64,000 nt of DNA from Mactromeris polynyma (Eukaryota > Mollusca > Bivalvia > Venerida > Mactridae). Below the pieces are notes generated by a model that saw only the letters and a program-made list of their open reading frames with translations, searched no databases and was not told the origin of the DNA. Both the position numbers and the translations under genes were made by a program. Position 1 is the stretch's first letter, and each line of letters starts with the position of its first letter. The stretch is from positions 11,302,256-11,366,255 of the forward strand of contig JASFXZ010000001.1 in NCBI GenBank assembly GCA_032209605.1, read 5' to 3'. Of the stretch, positions 48,973 to 61,649 are shown in pieces.

Positions 48973-51900
48973 ACACGTACACTACAGGTCACAGTATACA
49001 TGGAGGGGGTCTTCAATGCGTGCCTAAATAAAGAACTCTGTAGTCTAGTTTACGTGCCACAAATGCAAAACTTTTGTCTTTACCGGATCTGTTTCCATGA
49101 CAACGACATAACGCAGAATGACTCAAAGATAACTGATTTACGGCATGTCAACCAGTTACTCGGTTTGCGCGGATTTTTATCATTTTTTGTTTATCATTTC
49201 TCCGCGCACGTCTTATCTGTCACGTCTTTACCACTTCAAACTTGAAAATTATCATAATACTATTTACTTTAAACTCCTTAAGGGATTTGAATTGGTCAAT
49301 AAAATAATTCGCCCGGACGAGTGCAGATCAGTACGGTGACTAATGCGCGGTTCAGTGAATTTTATTGATTAAAGATCACACATTCAATGCATAAACTCAA
49401 TCATTGTATCGTGAAACACATGTCGGCGTCCTGTGGCGCTCTATCTGTGCATAGCATTCTATCAGGATTAATGAGCAGTCGTCAATTCTCACGTTACTTT
49501 TATGCTGACTGATCGATAAAGTCCAGGCATGTTCAGGTTTGAATTTTATATTTTATATAAAATGAAATAATGTGCGATTTTTCTGATTATTCCTTTGACT
49601 TTTATTTGTATTGACAGAGGTGTGCACGTAAACTTCTGTACACTATATATTGCCTTCGTTCTGCTACCATGAGGCTTTAAGCCGAAATTAACTTTTAAGT
49701 ATACATAACCGCTTGTTTACACTCAGGTGGAAATCCCTGAATGATTGACCTAGTTTAATACGCCCCAGTCGCTCTTTATATATAAATTTTTATCTAAAAT
49801 TCGCATTCTTTGCGATGGTGTTGTATAGTTCTGACATTTATTATGTATACGGTACATCGGTTTCACGTTTCATCGTCCTAAATTGTTACTGTAGCCGAAA
49901 ATGTGTTTTAGTTCAGTTATTTATACTCGTACGGCCAGGTAGTACGGTGGGAATTTGCTAGTGTAAAGTACTTGCGATGTTTAAGTGTTAAGGATAACAC
50001 ATTCTTAAGTGACTTAATGAATTAGTTAATCAGGTATGTCAAATGTTTTCCTTCAATGATATCAAAACACTAACCGTATACTGTGTGATCTTATTCATAT
50101 CCTACAATATTCTGTTGTTACGAACACCTGCACGCATCATTATGATATTAATGCGGGATATGTTTATACAGTGATAAGTGGACGTTTTTTGTCTGAACAT
50201 GACATATGAATCACCAACCTTTGTCTCATATTGATTAGAAAAAACTCACCGCAAAATTATTGAGCAAGTCGCTGAAGCGTACACTTGGTAATAAAATGTT
50301 GTTTAATGTAAAGGGGATACGGGGAATATTTTGTCAACAGTCCAACATTACGTCAATGTTGTTTTAATCAACCAAACATCCAGTGTATTACAGGTAGACT
50401 AATTCAGATTAAACACTAAGATAAAGCATGTATGTTGAATGTGTCTAATATAGAATCAGAGGATTTTGTCCAATTTGTTTTCACTTTCTAACCATATAAT
50501 ATATGCAACAATCAATAAGATTCCGGGCATGTTATTCTTGTTTTTGTATTTTTTCTTAAGTTGGTTTAATTACATTCTTATTGCAGTGTCAGTGTTACAC
50601 ATAATAAACCATCTTCTTTTGTGTAGATTATATTTCAAAGAGTTTCATAATTTAATGCTGTATTGTTATGTATCTATGGTTATATTATACTTAACCAGAT
50701 AAAAACATATTCTTATGAATTACACATATATTTCGAACCCACGTTTTTTCGGTTAAACATTTTGTATTGTAAAGCTAACTCAACTGCTTGTATCTTACTG
50801 CAAAATGTATGGATTGTGTTGTGTTGTCTGACTCATGACATGAGCCATCTTCATATTTCATAAATATGAAACCTGCATTAAGCTGACTGTATTCCCATCT
50901 AAAACACTGATAACACTTGCTAACTGCATTAAACAATACAATATAAAATCGCTTCCATAATAATTATGTCTTATTCATTTTAGTGTCTGCCTGTTTACGA
51001 GTTATTTTGGTTTATTACATTTATCATGATCGTATAATTGAGCTCCGTATAAAAGATACCTCGATGCTAAGAGAACAGTGAATATTCCGTGCATGCTGAT
51101 GATAGCAAGTGATAATATGTGGTATCTGGTATACTTCCACTTGATAGCACGGGTTGTCTGAGTTTATTAACACAACCCTGTACTTATCACAAGGTCAGAA
51201 GCTCGATCCGTGACCGGCAGGGGCGTATATATACTGTACGTGTTGCTATGTGAGACAGGGGGTACCGCACTTGCAGCATCCCCTACACTTGTTGGGTGAA
51301 AAAAACGTTTATTTCATGTGAGGGAAAATATAGTACTGGTAACTTAACAAAGGTTATCATAGCCCAAATGTATGGATGCTTTTCAGTGCGCGATGACTAC
51401 ATGTGTCCTAAGAGGAATGGTAACTATAAAATTCAAATTACAGAATAAGGCGTCCCGAGAAGCCGAATGAGTAAGGTTATCTTGACATGTCTTGAACCTG
51501 GGGAATATTGTTGAAAGGGAGATGTAACCCCAAAACACATTAACGCAGGTTCATAGCCGATGTCCGATTTGACCATAAATGGTGAGTGCATTGCAAGTAT
51601 CTGATGAACTTTGGCGCCCTTTTGTAAACTATACCCTGATATGATATTTACTATTCAGTACATCTTTGCTGTTGTAACCTAATACCATTTGTCGAAATAG
51701 GAGACATATATTGGGTACTTTTTGGGTTTTGCTCAAGCCTTATAAAACGGTAATGACTGTTTATAACCATCATCATGATAGAATATAATGCTACAATAAA
51801 TCAGAATCGCTTATTTGAAAATCTTATAAATAAGGATATCTGTATATTTCCGTTATCATACTTAGACATGTATACATGTAAAGTTGCGGAATCCGCTAGT

Positions 51901-54060
51901 GAGAAGCAAAACTATACTGCCCCAAACGAAAGCGTATTTCCCGCGCAAACTGAGGGACACGCGTCCATCAAATGTAAACTGACAAAACATTAATCATTTA
52001 GTAATAACCTTTATTATCTTCACTACTGGAGAGCATATTATTTTTATGAATACTTATGATAGATACGTTATTTCAAATTCCAATAAGCCTCGTGGCCAAT
52101 GCGGACAACATAAAATATGACAACAATGAACAATATAATACAGCACAATAAAACACAGACAATTACACAACATTAAGCACACAGTAATCATGAATAAAAT
52201 ATAAATACAGACATTTATACATCAGACGCACAGTATTTCTCCCAGTAGACATTATCTTGTCGAAACGAAATTACAAAATAACGACTGAGGCGATACATAT
52301 ATCTAGCAATAATATAATATAATTTAGGCTTACATAACAGATAACATTAATATTCAGCAACACTTACAACAAATATATATCTTGCTTTTATATATTGATG
52401 TATATATTATATTAATAATGTTTAACCATACATTTTTAATAATTATGATATATGTATTATTAATATAAATGTATATACATTATTTGCCATAATCATAATT
52501 ATACATAGCAATAATGCAATACATTATTAATATGTCAACATACAGCTACAGGACAAAACAAAACAAATCATGTTAGGAGAAACCAAGATGATGAACAGGT
52601 AGTGCTTGGAAAGCGACATAGATCAGTATTGCATTATGTCTACAGACAAGGACAGATATGCTAATATTTTGATTATATTGACACATGTATATATTTATTT
52701 TAAAGGCACCCTAAGTTGTGTATTGACTCGTCCAAGATCTATTTTATAACATTGTTTAAAATAACACGCTATCGTTGGGGAGAATTTTATGGGTGTGATG
52801 ATAACATTGTTTTTTAGAATCAACACGTTGGGTTATTTTTTGTATTCTGCAACATACTACATTGCTTTAATATCTACACTTTCCTTGTTCAATGTTAGTT
52901 ATATGGTGCTATGGGAAGTATTGATTGGTTAATCAAACCTGGTTGGATAGAACCAAGCCATATGGGTGCAAGTTCCATTATAATTAGTCATTATGTCCTT
53001 GAGACTTTCCCTCATGCTAGTTTCGGTCAATAAACGTCGTACAATACGCGACGTACGATATAACACTCTTCATTTAAGAGATCCTGGATATAAATTTAAA
53101 GCTGGTTTGTGACCGAACATAATCATTCATATTTTTGTCAAGGTAAGTGACATGTATTCTTGTTTAAATTTAAGCACAGCAAGACTTTAGTGTCCTAAGG
53201 TTGTTTTATTGATTGTTAACCTTTAAAATTGCATAAAAACTCTGATATGAGTCACGGGTTAAATAAACAGTGGATTACTAAGTGTTTGGTAACATTAGGA
53301 TATGTATGGGTACGCATACAGTTCGTGTACATTGTACATGTATAGTTATATTACCTACTTTACCAATCCTTTGTCATGTATTGTCATCGTCTTTCTTACT
53401 GTGAAATGAGAATGTAACCACTTTAAAGTCGAGTCGCTAGCGAAATATCGGAGTTTATTAACACGTGTGTGATAAGATGTCTTTACTTCGGATGTAAGAT
53501 TATAACAAAAGGTTTTAAACTTAATCATTAAACATGTGATTACTGACTGACACAATCATTACATATCAAACAAAAATAACAATCGGGATCGACCGGGCTA
53601 TCTATGACATCACGCATGCATGGCAATTTGTTTAGCACTTTCCCCTTGAAATGCTAATGTTTTATTCGCGTATGTTGCTGCATGTGTATCCCCATTATTT
53701 AGCTGTAATAAAGATAAACATTCCTTAAGTAACTGGACCGCTGAACGGCAACGATTATAAGAAGCACACTGTGAATATTATGTGTAATAAACCAGGTTTT
53801 ACTCAACTGCCAAAATGTTTTATGAACTAAAGTCAGGGAAACAAATATTGCATTGATGTGAAATTGCCACAATAGCTTGTTATTTGAATAATAAGTAATG
53901 TAATAGTAAAATCACGGTTGTCGAATGAACTTATTATCTGCTATATGCTGCGGAACTCTGAATGAAATTTCCACCACTACGACTTGGTATAATGCATCGC
54001 GTGATAACAAGTGAAATTCGAACCCTCATAATAAAATACAATCAACTAATTTGAGACGGT
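48973..54060. other. Intergenic, no gene recognised
   Basis: About 5 kb of AT-rich sequence. Open frames up to 81 codons have no domain. 52370-52520 is a strongly AT-rich stretch of TATA/ATTA words that could fold. Confidence 0.45.
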
Positions 54061-54061
54061 G

Positions 54062-54069
54062 TATAAAAG
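54062..54069 (+). promoter_or_regulatory. TATA box of the CTR-like gene
   Basis: TATAAAAG lies 135 nt upstream of the start codon, predicting a start near 54092 and a 5' UTR of about 105 nt. Between them, CCGGAAGT (ETS site, 54166-54173) abuts GCACGTG (E-box, 54174-54180), and a second GCACGTG ends right at the ATG (54190-54196). Confidence 0.5.
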
Positions 54070-54196
54070 CCCTGACACGGTATTCATATCTGATACAGCA
54101 ATTCTATAATGAATCACCATTATTATTTAATTACATGCCATATTTTACAGCTGTTGTATGACACACCGGAAGTGCACGTGATCGACTAAGCACGTG

Positions 54197-57100
54197 ATGG
54201 CACCGGAGGAGGAGTTAAAGACAATGGAGGAACATGGCAGGATGCATTCACCGGTCAGTGCAAGATTTATTTCATTTTATTTTCTCTTGCAATGCAAGTA
54301 TTTCCATCTAGCGGCTTTGCTTGGCATTTCGTTTTTGCAATTCTTGACAGGACTCCAATCGCTTTTACCAACTACATGTATTTCATTTCGTAAAGCTGCA
54401 CATTTACATCAAAATTAGAACCAAATGGCGATCCAGTCTTCATAATAACCCGATAAAATTCAAATGTGAACGAGAGTCATATTCTTACATTTAATGGATA
54501 CTAAAATCGAGACTTGAGAATGTTTATCAACAGGAATTTACAATACAGACAATACACGCGGCATTCCTCTAACATTGCCGTCAGCTACTTATTATATTAT
54601 TGAGATTCATTTGATGACTTCTTGAGGATTATAGCAACAAGCTCATGCTCAATTGAAAGCAGAACTATCTGCGAGCAGATAAAGCAGCAGATACAGTTGT
54701 TTCGCTGTCAGTCTCGAACTGTTGTATACATTTTACGTACTATATGCGAAGTCACGAATAAACACAACATGAACGTGCCAAAATGACGCCATTATTTTGT
54801 GGCTTATTTTACTGGTATCTGAAACAATATATCGCTCAGTTTCAAATAGTTATAACGCCGATATTGTATAGATATGTAAATATGTATTTTGTAAAAAAAT
54901 TGTAAAAAATATGTAATATAAAGACCACCTCGAAATTAAGACCGCCACATATAAAGATCGTATTTTATGGACTATGGATTTTATTTTTCCTTCCTTATTT
55001 TAACTCGATAAATAGACCACCCGACAACTAAGACCGACTTTAGCTTAGTAAGCTCAGTAGGTATTATACAGAGCTCGACTGCTATTCAAGAAGACATGGG
55101 CTCGAAACACGGGCGAGGCGTATGCCCTACTTGGACAAGATGACTGAAGTTAAAGTTATTTGCCCTCCACCTCTGAACTCTGACTTATGTGGAGAAGTTG
55201 TCAGTTGCTTGCGGAGGAACAGGTTAGTACTGGTTTGTTACCCAGTAGCACTGGTTAGGTCCACTGACCGCCGTTATGACTGCAAAACTGTTGATACGCT
55301 CCCACACAGCGCTTTGATTCCACGGCCGTTACATTCACACGTGATTATGAAGGTATGGAAATAGGCGCCCGACGCTAAAGGCGAGTACATTTTTGTATAC
55401 TGGTGAGAAACGGTGAAACCAACAAAACAGAACCAATGGTGGTCTTATTATTCAGGTTTTGCTGTATATGCGTTATTTAACATAAAGTGAAATCCCACAA
55501 ACTGTTTCTATTTCACAGTTTCTACAACTCCACACATCAGCATGTTTAATTGTTCCTGAATGGAGTACCGAGTCTATATATGGTATGGTATTAATTATTT
55601 AATTACGATTATAACATCAGCTATTCACTGCGTTCTACAGTGATAGTTAATCTATCTAGACAACTATTTGTCAGACATAAAATATGTATGAAACTATTCC
55701 CCATTTGTCTGAGCATAAAATTGGAATGCTCGCGCGAAATATTTTAAGATTTCAAAAAAAGGAGTAGTAGTACAGGAATCGATGTTCGCTGTTTGTCTAA
55801 CATGAACTAACATCGAAATGTTAAGTCAAGTAAGAATATAAAAACTTTCCCACCATTTGAAAAGAGTATACTATCCGGTCCCATTGTAGACGAAAGTCAT
55901 ACAGAACTGAATAAGCGAAACGACATGTGAACTATATAAGTACTGGTATGTAGCTGTAACCGAATCATTCACTGAACTCTAGATGTAATCCTGTCTCTTA
56001 TGTCTCATCACACCGCATTGTAATCGTACGGTATATTGACCTTGTATATTCATAATCACCTATTGAACAAGAAACATATAGTCCATGGTTCTCACTAGGA
56101 TTTGAAAACAGGAGTCCAAATCCATGCTTTTGCCAAAAGTTGGGAGTCCTTCAATATAATTTCAAAAATATTCTGCCAGGAACAGGAGTCCCAGGGAAAA
56201 ATAGGAGTCCAAAAAGCCTAGTTATGAGTCTAGCGAGAATCTGTATACATATGTTGTAGTACTATTATTGATACAAATTAGATATATTCAATGTTATTAC
56301 GACATGTTATCTTACTAGATTTATAAATGTTATTCTAGTCTGTAACTGTCATTCACCGGAATAGATCAATAATTATAATTACTATTGTACAATTTTATGC
56401 TGAATACTATATGTACTGTGTATACATGTGACTTTATACTATATTCTCTGTATTATATATGTGATGCATGGCCTACAATCTTGAAATAAACTATCTATAT
56501 ATGTGTGAAGCTTACGTATATTGCGTATTTCAGGTCTAACTGGGGCCATGTTGGCTGCTTTGGTTGCCTCGGTATGTCTAGAATGTATGCACGAATACCT
56601 CAATTATCTAAGACGAAAATCATTGATTAATCGCCATGGGTAAGTATGAACTTCCACTTTACAATGATACACCAGGGCCCGTATTCACTAACATTTAAGT
56701 CTGAATTTGAGACTTAGTCTTAAAGATGTTTCAAAGTGGTCGAACAAGAAATCACTCCCAAAACTCGCTTCTATTGCTACCGAACCATTCCTACCAGCTT
56801 TCATGACGCAAAAATTCTCATGAATTTGAATTTTGATCTTATTTCATCCAAATAAAAGCATAAGTCTCAAACAGTAATTTGTGTCTGAAGTCTGAATGTT
56901 TTATTAAATACAGGCCCTGACTTTTATCAGGCTATTTTATTCGTTTTATTGTCAAACGAGCCGTTAGATTTTTCTGGTATGACATTCAGTGTTTTGGAGT
57001 TACATGAATCGATGAATCCAGATTGTCTATGATTACAATGTGTTGCTTTATCTAACCACGTCTCTATATACTACTCTAGATTTCGCCAGATATCTCACAT

Positions 57101-58526
57101 GGACTTACGTGATAAACTCTGTGATAAAGTATATCGTTAAACCATGTACATATGTATTTGTGAGATTACGCTGAAATTAATTGATTGCAATCAGGAGCAT
57201 AAACCTCTTATAATATGTATTTTATCGCAATTAAAGCAAATTATATTTAAGTAAGAGAAAGATTATTCAGTATAATATAAGTTACACCTGTATATCATAA
57301 ATCAAACTTTATTTAATCAAACCTTCAATGGTTTTCTCAGATGATTTGTTCGCAGTTGTTTCTACGACGAAAAGTCAATAGTTACTTGCCAAGCAAACAC
57401 AAGTATAAAATGAGTTCCAACCTCTTCGTCATTTCAAGAAAACGTCACATGTGACGTCACCATGTACTTACAGTAAGCGATATTTGCCCCATATGGCAAT
57501 ACGAAAACGAAGTCACCATATGGAGTAAATATTGTTTCCTGCTTGCGAATAATGACATCACATGTTGTGTTTTCTTGAAATGACGTCACTTACATAAAAT
57601 GTTGTAAATCACATAGCAGCGCTCGAATATTGTACAATAATATACTTAGGTAAATATGTTTCTGCTATGTCTCTTTCAGGCCAGAATGTTGCGGTGTTCC
57701 GGTAATATCGTTTTGGGAGAAGTTAGGACAAACAATCATACACGTGTTGCGAGTTTTATTCGCTTACTTCGCAATGCTCTGTTTGATGACAATGAACATA
57801 TGGCTTCTTGTCTCCATAGTGATTGGTGCTTTCATTGGTTATGGTATTGGCAAGCCTTTAGTTGCCAATCAGATACATGATTCAGTGACCTCTCATGGAT
57901 ACGACAGTGTCCACGCAAGATTAGCTCATCATGGACATCTTAAAGATAACAGAAGTCAAAGGTCAAGGTCTTGGCGATATCAGCCAATCAACAGACCGGA
58001 TATCGTTTTGAAAAGGAGGCAATATGATGAGGATGTGACTTTTTCTGAAAATGACGCCGATCAGTCACGAACAAGTGCTGATATTGTGTGGATTCGGAGA
58101 AGTTCTGATGATCTCAGGATGAAAGCGAGTGAATCCTCTGTGTTTGATGATTCTGATATACAAATTCGAACCATGGACGAGTCTTTAATGTCGCCTGACA
58201 GTACAAATAACTTCGACAGTATTAATTCAGATGGTAGACAGTCGATACGTAGCGCTAGCCGATTCAGATCGACCAGTAAAGTAATAAATGCTTCTTTTAG
58301 ATCGCATAAAAGTGAAAACGAAATTGTGAAATACAGTGTTAGTGCGTCAACTAGTGCTAATGTAAGTTTTGAAAGTAATACTCTCGATAGTATGGACAGA
58401 CGAAGCCGGGTACCAAAGGGCAGTGCCAGTAAAGTAAGCCGGAGTAAAAGTACTTCCAGTTCCAGGTTCAAGCCAGTTAGTCGAGAAATCAGGAGACAAA
58501 TGTCTTTAGATAGTGAATGCGATTAA
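54197..58526 (+). CDS. Copper transporter (CTR/SLC31)-like protein, 4 exons
   Basis: Probable trimeric high-affinity copper channel of the plasma or vesicle membrane. Exons: 54197-54253, 55519-55582, 56534-56639, 57680-58526. All introns are GT-AG, phases fit, and the total is 1074 nt, 357 aa. TM1 is about residues 41-63 (GLTGAMLAALVASVCLE). Then a cytosolic loop with LRRK, TM2 with the hallmark M-x3-M (M108, M112), a tight turn, and TM3 with G-x3-G (G125, G129) in GAFIGYGIG. Exons 2-3 align without gaps to the region before TM1 and TM1 of human CTR1. Odd points: only about 33 residues precede TM1, with few Met/His and no M-x-M; and a Ser/Arg-rich tail of about 218 residues replaces the usual short HCH end. 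TM2-TM3 identity is strong; exon 1 is the least certain. Intron 1 holds a SINE nested in a MITE; intron 3 holds a CRE-carrying MITE. Confidence 0.75.
54918..55465 (-). mobile_element. Mariner-type MITE split by a SINE (intron 1 of CTR-like gene)
   Basis: The left part (54918-55045, AAAGACCACCTCGAAATTAAG) and right part (55436-55465, GGTGGTCTTATTATTCAGG ending TTTTGCTGTA) are two halves of the MITE family seen in PPWD1 introns. The right end is 53 nt before exon 2. A SINE (55046-55430) has been inserted between the halves. Confidence 0.7.
55046..55430 (+). mobile_element. tRNA-derived SINE inside the MITE
   Basis: A diverged tRNA-like head (AAGCTCAGTAGGTATTATAC, GGGCTCGAAACACGGG) is followed by the family body: TTATGTGGAGAAGTTGTCAG, TACTGGTTTGTTACCCAGTA and CACTGGTTAGGTCCACTGAC. 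It is more diverged than the copies at 8420 and 38427. The open frame through it is not a gene. Confidence 0.75.
56095..56230. mobile_element. Possible small inverted-repeat element in intron 2
   Basis: It begins TTCTCACTAGGATT and ends AGTCTAGCGAGAATC, imperfect inverted ends. Internal GGAGTCC words repeat four times. A similar GGGAGTCC style is seen at 12860-12890. No target duplication is clear. Confidence 0.45.
57427..57585. mobile_element. MITE with TGACGTCA ends (copy B), intron 3 of CTR-like gene
   Basis: The 33-bp arms 57427-57459 and 57553-57585 are inverted with 29/33 matches (CGTCATTTCAAGAAAAC). The interior contains CCCCATATGGCAAT and matches copy A (7811-7955) in reverse. Two perfect CRE palindromes TGACGTCA occur at 57452-57459 and 57581-57588. 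Confidence 0.85.
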
Positions 58527-59876
58527 TACGAGTATTTAAACGAGTAAAAGTGTCATTTTGGTGCAATATCTTAGTTGAGTATTAAAGAAATTTTGTGTTA
58601 AACTTCAATCATAATATACTTTTTGGGTAAGTCAAGGTGCTGATGTTTTTCTGTTCAGAATCGTTTGCAATACGTTGTTCTGTATTGCCGGCCAATACAG
58701 TATTCAGTTGTATTGAATATCTCGACTTGTCTGATTGCTTTAAAAGTGCTAGCTGCTACTTTCCATAAAAGTATCTCTAAATAGCTTGGATATATCCAGA
58801 TTCTTAGGACTTTATATACACATGTATTACACACTATGATGTGTCTCGTTGCAATTAGAATAATAGGGAACGTTTCTCTGAAATCCTATTATATATAGCT
58901 TTAATGTGTTTACCATTTAAAATGTGAAAGACCAGTTTTAACTAATCTCTGAATTACTGGCGTTTATAGCTACTGCTAAAATATTTAATAAAGCGCTTTC
59001 AATTAAAATATAGAAGCTATATTTGGTAGAGTTAATCTACCGATTAATCTGTGAATAGTAAACTTCACTCTCTAATCATTAATATCAATATCAATATTCA
59101 ATATCTGCCCTATTTCACATTTAAATACCTACGAACCGAAAATGTTATATAATAAATGTGTTTCAATGAATCGATATATATAATCCATTCATTGAATAAC
59201 TCATATATCTACTAAATCACATATGCTCTAGTTATGTATGCCGAATTTTAGTTATACATGTTTAGCATACGTTTTAGTACATTCTTTTATTCCCCAAGTC
59301 ACACATGCAACTTGGTGTGTTAGGTATTATGTTCTTACACAGAAAACCTGTTCTGTATATTAATTTTTGATATGGCTGTATGCCCCAGAATGACTTCAGT
59401 TTGACCTTATAAAGTATTATAGTCTGACTACCCAGTGTCGTTTTCGTTCAGAGATATACATTTTCTTCACAGGTAGGTACATGTATTAATTACATATACA
59501 TCTAAGGGACGTAACCCAGACACGACGACAGGATTAGTTGATAAATATACACTGGATTATTATAGGTCATAGATCATATATACAGATTATCTGAACGATT
59601 TTTTGTTACGCTGAACGGTCAATATATAAATTGTAGTCGATGTATCAATGGCAAATATTTATTAATGCTCGATCAAATGTGTGTATACGTATATTGCGTT
59701 AGTACATAATTAGTCCAGCCACGGACGTCACATCTCTATACTGTCGCTGTTACGAAAGACGCGTGTAAAAGTCGGAGTACAGAGACATGTATGCGGGGCT
59801 AGTACATAATGTACCCGCTTCATCTAATTAGCTGGACCATTGCCTTTGTATATTGCTTATAATTAACGTATTACAG
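58527..59876 (+). other. 3' flank of the CTR-like gene
   Basis: A candidate polyadenylation signal AATAAA lies at 58987-58992, giving a 3' UTR of about 0.47 kb. The rest is AT-rich and empty. Confidence 0.45.
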
Positions 59877-59967
59877 ATTTCCGAAGCTTGGTCCAGTGTT
59901 CTTAGGTTTACTGTTGACATTTGTGTCAGCTACTGTGGGGTACCACACTTGGATTCCTGTGAAGTAG
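59877..59967 (+). CDS. Candidate terminal exon encoding a membrane segment
   Basis: After the acceptor GTATTACAG, one base completes a codon, followed by 29 codons and a TAG stop. The peptide KLGPVFLGLLLTFVSATVGY plus HTWIPVK reads as a transmembrane helix with a short tail. The entry phase (two bases supplied by the previous exon) is the same as exon 3 of the CTR-like gene, so it could be an alternative last exon giving a two-helix isoform. It could equally be the last exon of an unseen gene or chance. The acceptor has a weak pyrimidine tract. Confidence 0.3.
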
Positions 59968-60012
59968 ATATTACGTCAATCTCCTTTGATACATGACTGA
60001 TACAGTTGTATA

Positions 60013-60189
60013 CAGTAGAACATCGTGGATTCGACAACCGTCTATCCGAATAATTGGTATCATCCGAAATAAATATCAGGTCCCGATGTATCTTCATAGG
60101 TTCGTCGAATTGAATGGGTTATTCGAAACCATGTATTATTCGAAATAAAATGTTAGTCCCGATGAATTCGAATTAACGAGGTCTGACTG
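60013..60189. mobile_element. Pogo/mariner-like MITE
   Basis: 177 bp flanked by TA (60011-60012 and 60190-60191). The ends CAGTAGAACATCGTGGATTC and (inverted) CAGTCAGACCTCGTTAATTC match at about 16/22. The interior has repeated ATTCGAA words. It is a different family from the 40919 MITEs. Confidence 0.8.
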
Positions 60190-60191
60190 TA

Positions 60192-61649
60192 CTTCAAACA
60201 CATCACAGCAATATGTACTGGTTTATATGTGTTATAGTACATGCATATTCATTAACCTTTAGAAATCATAACTCGCTACTTATATAAATATTTATGCAAT
60301 CCGAATTCGAGGTTCATATAGATGTTTATATCAATTATCATCCGTCCATATCCTACATGTCACACAGTCGAGGTGTCCTATATATCTCCAATTTCTGGTA
60401 TCCACTTTCTATACATTTGCTATGAATAATATTATTCTGGTGTATATTACTATTCGCGGGAGGCAAATAGGACTATTTCATCCAATTAACATTTCAGTGT
60501 TAACCAAAGCGTGATCTAATGACTTACAGACCAAATTAAACATTTATTGGACACCTGACATTAAGCGGTGACTGAATAACAGATACACGGTTTATAGAAC
60601 ATTCATTTCAATTTTCACTTAAATATTTACGTGGAATGTGTGTTATAACGTTATTATTGCGGTTATTGGGGGTAAATATTTTCTGTGAACAGATGGCAAT
60701 TAAATAGTAACTATGACTTATTGTAAATGAAAATGGTTTTAATGGTAAATTGTGTTTAAATATTTTTTGAAGAGGCAAATTGCATCACGAGTTTGTGGTA
60801 ATGGACTAGATGGCCCTGAAAAAGGCATAACTGATGGCTAAGTTAACTTGTTGGTTGTCTTGAAGTAGTGTTACTGAATGTATTTCCTACAATTACATAC
60901 ATTCTGTCATATTGTTCTATTACCTGTAATTATGTATTATCCCCAATTACTGTCATGATTTACCTGTGTTATGTCAGTACAGTCCTCCGTATTTATTTAG
61001 TTATGAAATCTAGACCGAATTCCTACACGTAACGATGGTAACTGCCACGACGTAATTGGAAACTAACGAACTAGTCTATACCTAAGTGTTAGGTTTTCTA
61101 TTAAATCACAACACGAATACAATTATTTGACATTTCAAGTGTAAATGTAATTTTTTCGAAATATTTCAAAAATGTCATTACACAATATATACGAGTCTTA
61201 AATCTCTCTGGGTAGTTCAGATATGCTTCGTTAACAACTAATTTCATTTTCCTTGCATATACACAGAAATTTCACATATCAGATAAAATAAGATCCTTCA
61301 TCCTTATCAGAAACATTAATATTTTGCATAATTCTGCGTTGTGTGCATTAAATTGCTAGTAATATATGAAGTGGACCATGGTGTCACGTTCTAGTGATGT
61401 ACTCTAATGGATGTCAGTGGTTACATTTTTCCACCAACCGTACTTGTATACTTGTATTCGTGTACTTAATCGTTTTAAGGGTACTTCTCTTAAAATATTG
61501 CATATACATCAATGTATATCGTTTATAGCTACCGTGCAATAAGTGTCGAACAACGAATTAGGAACAAGTAATATCACTCATTGACGACTTGTTTATTTGT
61601 TGTTTTTTGGTCGTCTACTACCGCTTAGATATATTCTCATAAAATCATT
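60192..61649. other. Intergenic, no gene seen
   Basis: AT-rich sequence without recognisable exons or repeats. Confidence 0.45.

Noticed and set aside
55122..55364. 80-codon open frame between the CTR-like exons
   Set aside because: It lies entirely in a tRNA-derived SINE.
58061..58471. Minus-strand open frame of 136 codons
   Set aside because: It is a shadow of the CTR-like tail exon on the + strand.
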